Shown: positions 9,032 to 15,697 of the stretch, in pieces
Layout: every line of letters begins with the position of its first letter
How positions within the stretch are numbered: the first letter of the stretch is position 1
Assembly: GCA_014323545.1 (NCBI GenBank)
Contig: CP058647.1
Location: forward strand, 440,001-504,000
DNA length: 64,000 nt
Source of the DNA: Hyphobacterium sp. CCMP332
GTDB lineage: Bacteria > Bacteroidota > Bacteroidia > Cytophagales > CCMP332
Direction: 5' to 3'
Notes under the pieces: generated by a model
Seen by the model: the letters and a program-made list of their open reading frames with translations, nothing else
Told to the model about the DNA's origin: nothing
Databases searched by the model: none
Made by a program: the position numbers and the translations under genes

Positions 9032-9056
9032 CCCTGACGTTTCCGTCAGGGGTTTT
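9031..9056 (-). terminator. Strong bidirectional terminator of the tRNA cluster
   Basis: CCCCTGACG-TTTC-CGTCAGGGG, with an A-run on one side and a T-run on the other. On the minus strand it lies just past tRNA-Pro and should end the tRNA transcript. On the plus strand it would stop transcription leaving the tandem repeat. Confidence 0.85.
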
Positions 9057-9064
9057 GTCTCTTG

Positions 9065-9139
9065 TCGGGGCGGCAGGATTCGAACCTGCGACCCCCTGGT
9101 CCCAAACCAGGTGCGCTAACCGGGCTGCGCTACGCCCCG
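9065..9139 (-). tRNA. tRNA-Pro (anticodon UGG)
   Basis: Complete 75-nt cloverleaf. The acceptor stem is CGGGGCG/CGCCCCG with discriminator A, the D-stem GCGC/GCGC, and the anticodon loop TTTGGGA; the T arm contains GGTTCGAATCC. It is the last gene of the minus-strand tRNA cluster. A broken copy of its 5' part lies upstream at 9219-9270. Confidence 0.96.
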
Positions 9140-9210
9140 AGAAATTGTAATAACTCAATCAATTAATATTATATCTAATTGATCGACTTTATCTGCCTTT
9201 TAATAGCTTC

Positions 9211-9270
9211 GCCCGGTAAACCGGGCTGCTTGTCTGCCGAAGTGTAACGCAGGCAGGCGCTACGCCCCGA
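9211..9270 (-). pseudogene. Broken tRNA-Pro 5' part with a 29-bp palindromic insertion
   Basis: On the minus strand the intact tRNA-Pro 5' end, with its immediate TC leader bases, is repeated up to the D-stem (9259-9270). It is interrupted by 29 bp (9230-9258) and resumes for 11 tRNA bases (9219-9229). It then ends in a fold-back, GCCCGGT-TT-ACCGGGC on the minus strand (plus-strand 9211-9226). The rest of the tRNA is absent. The form matches the broken tRNA-Leu copy. Confidence 0.8.
9230..9258 (-). repeat. 29-bp longer-loop variant of the palindromic element
   Basis: The arms CTGCCTGCG and CGGCAGAC surround a TTACACTT loop on the minus strand, resembling the 20-bp element with an enlarged loop and decayed arms. 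Because of a shared GC, the insertion point is ambiguous by two bases. One placement puts it directly after the 5' strand of the D-stem. Confidence 0.65.
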
Positions 9271-9279
9271 GAATTTTTG

Positions 9280-9353
9280 TGATTCCACCAGGACTCGAAC
9301 CTGGAACCTACTGCTTAGAAGGCAGTTGCTCTATCCAGTTGAGCTATGGAACC
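9280..9353 (-). tRNA. tRNA-Arg (anticodon UCU)
   Basis: Complete 74-nt cloverleaf. The acceptor stem is GGTTCCA/TGGAATC (one G:T pair), the D-stem GCTC/GAGC, the anticodon loop CTTCTAA, and the T arm GGTTCGAGTCC. The last codons and stop of the GIY-YIG gene overlap its first 23 bases on the same strand. Confidence 0.96.
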
Positions 9354-9582
9354 AATATTTTATGAGTTCTTTTCCAGAACCACCTTTTAAATACTTTTCA
9401 CGAATTCGGGCATCCGACCTTTTGTCGAACTCTTCTACTTTCATCAATTTCCAAGGTCTATAACCTTTTGTCGATTTTGATTTCCATCTATTGTGTTCCT
9501 TTAATCTCCTTTCTACATCTCCTGTCATTCCAACATAGAATCGACCTTCTTCTTCACTTTGCAATATGTATACAAAATACAT
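9331..9582 (-). CDS. Small GIY-YIG nuclease nested against tRNA-Arg
   Basis: An 83-residue single-domain GIY-YIG protein. The two core strands are YFVYILQS and RFYVGMT, followed by the family arginine (VERRLKEHN) and the glutamate-containing helix (ARIREKYLKGG). This is the minimal UvrC-N-terminal / YhbQ-like type, a DNA endonuclease fold. I start at the ATG at 9582. A longer frame from 9660 would read through the tRNA fragment and the palindrome, adding LPAGRQG. The last eight residues (WFHSSTG and the one before) and the TAG stop are encoded by tRNA-Arg itself, through GGATAG of its D-loop. All catalytic features seem present. Confidence 0.85.
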   Translation of the reverse strand: MYFVYILQSEEEGRFYVGMTGDVERRLKEHNRWKSKSTKGYRPWKLMKVEEFDKRSDARIREKYLKGGSGKELIKYWFHSSTG

Positions 9583-9593
9583 TTGTATAATCT

Positions 9594-9644
9594 CAGTTGC
9601 TCCCTGCCTGCCGGCAGGCAGGTATCCAGTTGAGCTATGGAACC
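9594..9644 (-). pseudogene. Broken tRNA-Arg 5' part with palindrome in the D-loop
   Basis: On the minus strand, 22 bases identical to the start of tRNA-Arg (9644-9623) are followed by a perfect 20-bp palindrome and nine more tRNA bases (GAGCAACTG). The sequence then diverges into the leader of the GIY-YIG gene. The insertion is exactly between GGATA and GAGC, the border of D-loop and D-stem. No anticodon or T arm remains. Confidence 0.85.
9603..9622. repeat. 20-bp palindromic element, copy 2
   Basis: CCTGCCTGCCGGCAGGCAGG is a perfect palindrome and differs by one base from the copy in the tRNA-Leu fragment. If translated in the frame that runs into the nuclease gene it encodes LPAGRQG. Confidence 0.9.
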
Positions 9645-9686
9645 ATTTCAATATTTTCAAGTCCTTCTTGTAAGAACCTTTGCTTT

Positions 9687-9775
<89 letters not shown>

Positions 9776-9928
9776 AAACTAATTGTGAGAAGAAAATTAA
9801 TGCCCTCTCCAAAATCAGGATGCAAATGTATGATTATTTTAATTAAAACATGAAATAGAATTATCAAATTTCTATGGCACACTAAAAAAAATATCAATCG
9901 AAAAATCCATTTCTCTATCTTTGACAGA

Positions 9929-11650
9929 ATGAAAAGAATTCATGTCTATTTATTAGTCTTTTTCACACTCGCTCTATGCCTTTTCTCTTCGTGCAATTCT
10001 CCAAAAGTAGAAGAGAATGAAAATGAATTTTCAATAAGCATGAATATTTCAACCAACCCTCAAACTATAAATCCGCTTTATTACAGCAGCTCTACGGATA
10101 TTTTTATTTGCAGACATCTTTTCCAACCCCTGCTTTCTATAAATGATAGTTTTAATGATTATGTACCGATCCTCGCCGAAAAATTACCGGAAGTAAAATC
10201 AGTAAATGATAAAACGGCAATTCATTATTCACTAAAACCCGAAGCTAAATGGGGTAATGGCACTTCAGTCAATTCTGAAGATGTTATTACAAGTTTTAAA
10301 ATAATTTTCAATCCCCATAGCGAGCTCCCATACCTTGTTAATTATTATGATTTTATTGACTCTATAATTGCACTAAACGAATTGGAATTTTATATGTACA
10401 TAAACTCAGAAGCAAATAACGCCTATTTCAATAGTGGAGATTTTGAGATCTTACCAAAGTATATTTTTGATCAGGACAATGTACTGGATGCTTACAGTAT
10501 TCAGAACTTGAAAAATTATAATCCAGATGATAAAATAGATTCAGCTTTATTAAAACTTGGTGAAGACGTAATTAATATTAAAATATTAGATCCTGAGGCT
10601 GAAATTTCCGGTACCGGTGCTTATAAAATAAGTGATTATAACATTAACAATAACATCACTCTTACAAAAAAGAAAAACTGGTGGGGACAGAAATATTCAG
10701 ATCAATCCTATTTTTTTAAATCCAATCCCGACAATATAAATTTCAAAATTTACCTCGAACCCCTTTCGGCCATTATGGAATTCAATAATTCCAATCTGGA
10801 TGTATTGTTTGGTCTGAATCACGAATCGCTTAAGTCAGTCCTTGACAATCAGAATATAATGGACAATTCAAGATTGATAAAATTTAATGTAAATGCATTT
10901 GTTTATTTATCTGTAAATAGCTCAAATTCACTTTTTCAAAATGTGTCTGCCAGAAAGGCCATGGCCATTTTATCCGACCCTAATTCATTCATCCAAGATA
11001 TTCTCATGGATCAGGCTGTTTCTATTTCCAGCCCGGTATCACCAAATAATAAAAGACTGTACAATTCTAATTTACAAGCGATGGAGTTTGATCCTGAAGG
11101 GGCATCTTTACTACTTGAAAAAGCGGGTTGGGTGAAAAGGAACAGTTCCTGGTATAAGAATAATCAGGAAATCTCACTTGATTTTCTCATTCAGTCAGGC
11201 AATAAAAATTCAGAGGACTTTGGTATATATTTTAAAAACAAGGCGTCAAAAATTGGATTGAAGGTAAATTTGATCCCATTGGAATTTTCCGAATTCATTT
11301 CCAGAATAAGGGATGGCAAATACACTCTGGCAAGGTTGGGAACAAGTGTGAGTCCCATGTTTGATAATCACCGCGCATTATTTCACAGTTCATCTATTGG
11401 ACAAAGAAACTATCCCAGAATGAATAGTCCTGAAATTGATTCACTTATTGGAAAAATAGAAATTGAATCTAATCCTGAGACAAAAAGACAAATGATCCAT
11501 TTGCTGCAGGAATTGATATATAATGAATTTAGCTATGTATTTCTTTATTCACCGATTTCGAATGTAATTATAAATAACAGGTATAATAATTTCACTTTAA
11601 GCGCCGACGCACTCCGGCCCTGGTTACCTGCATTCACCTTTAAAAGATGA
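9929..11650 (+). CDS. Peptide/nickel-type ABC transporter substrate-binding lipoprotein (SBP family 5)
   Basis: Captures oligopeptides or similar solutes for import through the two permeases encoded next. The first 23 residues are a lipoprotein signal (LFSSC, Cys lipid anchor). Family 5 features include NPQTINPLYYSSSTDIF, HYSLKPEAKWGNGTSVNSED and a GTGAYKISDY motif in the hinge region. Length 573 is normal. The stop overlaps the next ATG (ATGA). No ATPase gene of the system is nearby. Confidence 0.88.
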   Translation: MKRIHVYLLVFFTLALCLFSSCNSPKVEENENEFSISMNISTNPQTINPLYYSSSTDIFICRHLFQPLLSINDSFNDYVPILAEKLPEVKSVNDKTAIHYSLKPEAKWGNGTSVNSEDVITSFKIIFNPHSELPYLVNYYDFIDSIIALNELEFYMYINSEANNAYFNSGDFEILPKYIFDQDNVLDAYSIQNLKNYNPDDKIDSALLKLGEDVINIKILDPEAEISGTGAYKISDYNINNNITLTKKKNWWGQKYSDQSYFFKSNPDNINFKIYLEPLSAIMEFNNSNLDVLFGLNHESLKSVLDNQNIMDNSRLIKFNVNAFVYLSVNSSNSLFQNVSARKAMAILSDPNSFIQDILMDQAVSISSPVSPNNKRLYNSNLQAMEFDPEGASLLLEKAGWVKRNSSWYKNNQEISLDFLIQSGNKNSEDFGIYFKNKASKIGLKVNLIPLEFSEFISRIRDGKYTLARLGTSVSPMFDNHRALFHSSSIGQRNYPRMNSPEIDSLIGKIEIESNPETKRQMIHLLQELIYNEFSYVFLYSPISNVIINNRYNNFTLSADALRPWLPAFTFKR

Positions 11651-12687
11651 ATTCTTATTTTCTGAAAAGACTATTAATGATTCTACCCGTCCTTGGGATT
11701 GTCTTGCTTTTAACAATGATTCTAGGACACTATGCGGGTGAAATACCTCCTTATTTACTGGAAGATGATACTAAAAGAGTCTATTCCGAGGAGCAAGTCG
11801 AACAATACAAAGAGAAAAGCGGATTAAATGAGGCCTTTTTTTACATTTCAATAAACAAAAAAGGCGATAAGTATTTTTACTATCCTCATTTCAAATGGAA
11901 CGGTTCAAAAAATCGTTTTCACAGATATTTGTCCAATTTTATACTAGGAAATTTAGGCTACTCCAACTTTTATAAATCCAATGTTTGGGATGTTATAAAA
12001 TTGCCCATTTTAAGAACAGTCATAATCAATATAATCGTATTGATATTCGTCTATTCTGCAGGCTTATATTTGGGTTTTTATCAGGTCCTCAAGCATAACA
12101 GCATAATTGGTAAATCTTTCAATGTGATCGGACAGGTTTTTTATGCCATTCCTTCATTTTGGTTAGCTATTCTATTATTATGGCTTCTTGCCAATTCTCA
12201 GAATTTTTATTTATTTCCAACCAATGGATGGGTTTGGAACACGAATCATGGTATTATATATGCCATATTGAATTTATCATGGTCTTTAGTCTTGCCCGTA
12301 ATTTGTCTTTCATTGGGTTCTGTGATTTATATCGCAAGTATTTTCCAACAAAAAATGAAAGAAGAGACAAAGAAATCTTATTTCAAAGCGCTCTTGTCTC
12401 GAGGGTTTAGCAGAAAATACATTTTGCGAAAGCATGTTTTTAGGATCGCCCTTATTCCGGTGGTAGCGGTTTCAACAGATTTAATTCCCGGCTTAATTAG
12501 TGGTTCAGTAATCATTGAAAGTATATTTAACATTCCCGGAATGGGCAGAATGGCATTTCAGGCATTCTTTACAAAGGATTATCAAATTATATATGCGATA
12601 ACCTTAATGGCCACTGTCTTAACATGGCTCAATTGGATTCTTGCAGATTATATTTATTCAAAACTTGACCCAAGAGTCCAATTCTAA
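11647..12687 (+). CDS. ABC transporter permease, DppB/OppB type
   Basis: Inner-membrane channel subunit for a dipeptide/oligopeptide importer. It has an N-terminal membrane segment, a roughly 90-residue periplasmic stretch longer than in textbook DppB, and then about five more membrane segments. An EAA-like loop (FKALLSRGFSRKYILRKH) should contact an ATPase. C-terminal landmarks are GSVIIESIFNIPGMGRM and DPRVQF. Coupled to the genes on both sides. Confidence 0.88.
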   Translation: MNSYFLKRLLMILPVLGIVLLLTMILGHYAGEIPPYLLEDDTKRVYSEEQVEQYKEKSGLNEAFFYISINKKGDKYFYYPHFKWNGSKNRFHRYLSNFILGNLGYSNFYKSNVWDVIKLPILRTVIINIIVLIFVYSAGLYLGFYQVLKHNSIIGKSFNVIGQVFYAIPSFWLAILLLWLLANSQNFYLFPTNGWVWNTNHGIIYAILNLSWSLVLPVICLSLGSVIYIASIFQQKMKEETKKSYFKALLSRGFSRKYILRKHVFRIALIPVVAVSTDLIPGLISGSVIIESIFNIPGMGRMAFQAFFTKDYQIIYAITLMATVLTWLNWILADYIYSKLDPRVQF

Positions 12688-12688
12688 A

Positions 12689-13843
12689 ATGAGAAAGTTT
12701 AACATAGGCATTATTATCTCAATCATATTTCTTGTTATATGGATTGTATTGGGTCTTTTTTCCGAATTGATTTCCTCCGAAAAACCTCTTTATTACAGCG
12801 AGGATGGTAAATCTTATTTTCCAATATTTGAAAAGGAATCTCTTCGAAACTACAAATCGCAAAAATTCGAAGCAGTCTTATGGCCCCCAATTCCTTTCTC
12901 TTTTTCAAGCATGGACATGCAAAATACCGGTTCCAAAGCTCCCGGTGTCAAGGAAAATCGAAAAAGTGGAAATTTTAAACATTTATTGGGAACGGATCAT
13001 TTAGGCAGAGATGTTGCCGCAGGTTTGATTGCCGGTGCGAATGTTTCTCTTAAAATTGTTTTTTATTCCCTATTACTTTCGGCAATGTTTGGAATTCTGA
13101 TCGGATTGATAACAGGTTATTTTGGCGATCACGGATTAAAAGTGCGTTTCCCAATTCTAATTCTCATATTCAGCTTAATCCTTACTTTGATTTTTCATTC
13201 CTCCGGATCGGGCTTAATATCCCTATCATTTATTATCTGGTTGCTGCTCTGTTTCATCTTGTACTTCCTTCTCAAGTCTATTCCTTATAAGTTTTTTAAT
13301 TCTAAAAAAAACCTGCCATTGGATCTGTTGATATGGCGCATTTTGGAAATATTTGATTCTATTCCTAAAATTTTACTTCTCATTGCCATTTTCGCTGGTT
13401 TTAGTCCTTCTTTGGAAAGAGTCATAATTCTTATCGCCCTCATAAGCTGGCCGGGCATCAGTAAAATTGTAAGGGCAGAAACACTCTCAGAAAAAAATAA
13501 AAACTATATCGAAGCAGGAAAGGCTTTGGGCTTTAAAAACAGCAGATTGATATTTATTCATATTTTACCCAATATTATTGCTCCAATTAGCGTGTATCTA
13601 ACTTTTTTTGCCGGTTCGATTATACTTATAGAATCCTCTTTATCGTTTTTAGGTTTGGGAATGCCACCGGATGTTCAAACATGGGGAAGAATGTTGGCCC
13701 TAGCCAAAAATCACTTATCTTCCTGGTGGTTGGTCTTCTTTCCAGGCTTTTTTATTTTCGCGACCGTGTATTCATTAAACACCCTTGGAAGGTATTTAAG
13801 CTCAAAAATTCAATATAGAAAGCAACAGAATTTGTTGATATGA
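12689..13843 (+). CDS. ABC transporter permease, DppC/OppC type, with extra membrane segments
   Basis: Partner of the preceding permease. I use the ATG at 12689, one base after the previous stop, giving 384 residues that start MRKFNIGIIISII. LGTDHLGRDVAAGLIAGANVS and the EAA loop (EAGKALGFKNSRLIFIHILPN) are classic. Compared with typical DppC (about 300 residues) there is extra hydrophobic sequence between FGDHGLKVRF and FFNSKKNLPLD, roughly residues 150-205, enough for two more membrane helices. The stop overlaps the next start (ATGA). Confidence 0.86.
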   Translation: MRKFNIGIIISIIFLVIWIVLGLFSELISSEKPLYYSEDGKSYFPIFEKESLRNYKSQKFEAVLWPPIPFSFSSMDMQNTGSKAPGVKENRKSGNFKHLLGTDHLGRDVAAGLIAGANVSLKIVFYSLLLSAMFGILIGLITGYFGDHGLKVRFPILILIFSLILTLIFHSSGSGLISLSFIIWLLLCFILYFLLKSIPYKFFNSKKNLPLDLLIWRILEIFDSIPKILLLIAIFAGFSPSLERVIILIALISWPGISKIVRAETLSEKNKNYIEAGKALGFKNSRLIFIHILPNIIAPISVYLTFFAGSIILIESSLSFLGLGMPPDVQTWGRMLALAKNHLSSWWLVFFPGFFIFATVYSLNTLGRYLSSKIQYRKQQNLLI

Positions 13844-14808
13844 CATTTTATAAAACATTAGGATGGTTTGAGATAATATCAATCGCTGCTTTCGCGCTGT
13901 TCTATATATTGTATATAATTAACACCTCGAAAAAAGCGAGTCGTTTTAATACGAACACATTCAATTTACTTAAAAAGTTGTTTTTGAGAACGGCCTACTT
14001 TGTTTTGATAATTATAGCACTTCTCGGCCCATCTTTTGGGGAAGTAAAAAAAGAAATCAAGGCTGTGGGTAAGGATATTTATATTGCTGTCGATCTCTCG
14101 CTTTCAATGAATAGCAATGACATACCTCCAAGTCGATTGGAAAAAATAAAATTTGAATTAAAAAATATCTTAAATGCGTTTAAGTCCGATAGAATTGGCT
14201 TAATCATATTTTCCTCTGAAGCCTTTGTGCAATGTCCGCTTACCTATGATCAAAATGCCCTGAGTTTATTTATTGAAACATTAAATTCAGAATTGGTTCC
14301 AAATGCAGGCACCAACCTCGAAGCGCCATTACATTTGGCCCTTGATAAACATTTGGATCCAAACAATACCACCACAAGTAAACAGGCCAAAGTTATTATG
14401 GTTATTTCCGACGGTGAGGATTTTGAAGGAGATATCGATGAAATTTCAGAAAAAATTAGTGAAAATGGAATTAAAGTATTTACTCTGGGCGTTGGTACTT
14501 TGGACGGTGGAAAAATTCCATATGCCAATTCATTTAAAACTGACCGTAATGGCAATATAGTCGTCAGTAAATTGAATGAAGAGTCACTTAAAAAATTAGC
14601 AGCAGAAACAAATGGCAACTATTTCGTTCTCAACGATGAAGTCAATGAAGTGGAAAAAATGATTAACGATATCAGCGTCATCGAAGGCGAACTTCGCGAT
14701 ACAAGAAACATCGATGCTTCGGCCAATAAATATTACTATTTCCTTTTTATTGCATTGATGCTAATTTGTGTAGACCTATTGTTTACATCAAGGACATTCA
14801 GAATATGA
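13840..14808 (+). CDS. batB: BatB-like membrane protein with von Willebrand A domain
   Basis: A 322-residue membrane protein: two N-terminal membrane segments, a vWA domain, and one C-terminal segment. The MIDAS metal site is intact, with DLSLSMNSND (DxSxS), a Thr in AGTNLEAPL, and Asp in SDGEDFEGD. The family phrase FVQCPLTYDQNA is typical of BatB. Bat proteins were linked to aerotolerance and envelope stress in Bacteroides and other bacteria. Here it is coupled to an Opp-type permease upstream and batC downstream, without moxR, batA, batD or batE. Confidence 0.85.
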   Translation: MTFYKTLGWFEIISIAAFALFYILYIINTSKKASRFNTNTFNLLKKLFLRTAYFVLIIIALLGPSFGEVKKEIKAVGKDIYIAVDLSLSMNSNDIPPSRLEKIKFELKNILNAFKSDRIGLIIFSSEAFVQCPLTYDQNALSLFIETLNSELVPNAGTNLEAPLHLALDKHLDPNNTTTSKQAKVIMVISDGEDFEGDIDEISEKISENGIKVFTLGVGTLDGGKIPYANSFKTDRNGNIVVSKLNEESLKKLAAETNGNYFVLNDEVNEVEKMINDISVIEGELRDTRNIDASANKYYYFLFIALMLICVDLLFTSRTFRI

Positions 14809-15680
14809 GCTTGATTTTGACCATATTGATTTTAATTTCGGGTAATAACAATTACACCGATAACATCAGTGAATTCAACAAAGTAAAGAGAGAAGCTGAA
14901 TTTGCCTACAATGATGAGAATTATCATTTAGCAGTTGAAAAATACAGCTATCTGATTGATTCTTTAAATTATCAGAATGATGCTGCCAAATTGAATTTGG
15001 CTCATTCCCTTTATCAAATGGATGAAATAGATAAAGCTAAAACCATTTATTCTGATATATCAAACTCAAAAGACAAGGAAATAAAATCCATTGCCAATCA
15101 GCAATTGGGGGTATTTGAAAGTAGAGGCAAAAATCTCCAAAAATCGCTCGACTTTTTCAAAAAATCATTAATGGCCAATCCCAGTAATGAAGATGCCAGG
15201 TATAATTATGAGCTCGTAAAGAAAAAATTGGAGGAAGAGCAAAACCAAGAGAATCAGGATCAGGATAAAAAGCAAGATCAGGACCAAAATCAGGATCAAA
15301 AAGATCAGGACCAAAATCAGGATCAGAAAGATCAAAAAAACCAGCAGCAAAATAAAGAGCAGGAGCAAAAGGAGCAGGAGCAAAAATCTGAAGAGGACAA
15401 AAAGAAAGAAGAGCAAGAAAATAAAGAGGAACAAAAGGAACAGGGTCAAAAGGACAAAGAAGATGAGCAGAAACCTGAGCCCAAAGAAGGAGAAGAGCAA
15501 AATCCCGAGGAGATGAAAAATCAAGCTCAGCCGGGAGAACCCAATTTTGAGGAAAAAGAAATATCAAAAGAAATGGCAGAAATGATTCTTCAGGCCATGA
15601 GAAATAAAGAATTGCAATATTTGCAACAGATAAAGCGCAAACCACAAAAACCTGTGAACAAGGATAAACCGGATTGGTAA
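14805..15680 (+). CDS. batC: BatC-like tetratricopeptide protein with charged Gln/Asp/Lys/Glu-rich tail
   Basis: 291 residues starting at an ATG that overlaps the batB stop (ATGA). It has a short N-terminal hydrophobic segment, then TPR helices (about residues 20-130). A strongly biased tract of Q, D, N, K and E repeats follows (about 140-245), then a short helical end. TPR plus low-complexity is the known BatC layout. The tract consists of near-repeats of DQNQDQK-type units and may vary in length between strains. Confidence 0.82.
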   Translation: MSLILTILILISGNNNYTDNISEFNKVKREAEFAYNDENYHLAVEKYSYLIDSLNYQNDAAKLNLAHSLYQMDEIDKAKTIYSDISNSKDKEIKSIANQQLGVFESRGKNLQKSLDFFKKSLMANPSNEDARYNYELVKKKLEEEQNQENQDQDKKQDQDQNQDQKDQDQNQDQKDQKNQQQNKEQEQKEQEQKSEEDKKKEEQENKEEQKEQGQKDKEDEQKPEPKEGEEQNPEEMKNQAQPGEPNFEEKEISKEMAEMILQAMRNKELQYLQQIKRKPQKPVNKDKPDW

Positions 15681-15697
15681 TCCATAAAAAAAGAATT

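Larger units (their letters stand above)
9280..9644 (-). mobile_element. Putative GIY-YIG / tRNA-Arg cassette
   Basis: Read along the minus strand: a 5' tRNA-Arg fragment split by a palindrome (9644-9594), a GIY-YIG nuclease gene (9582-9331), then a complete tRNA-Arg (9353-9280). The fragment and the complete tRNA share the same first 22 and next 9 bases, so the nuclease is flanked by a direct repeat of the tRNA 5' half. An insertion carrying a replacement tRNA 5' half would produce exactly this. Mobility is inferred, not shown. Confidence 0.5.

Noticed and set aside
9583-9660. Longer start for the GIY-YIG protein giving 109 residues
   Set aside because: The added residues come from the tRNA-Arg fragment and the palindrome. 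The family begins at the YFVYI strand, immediately after the ATG at 9582.
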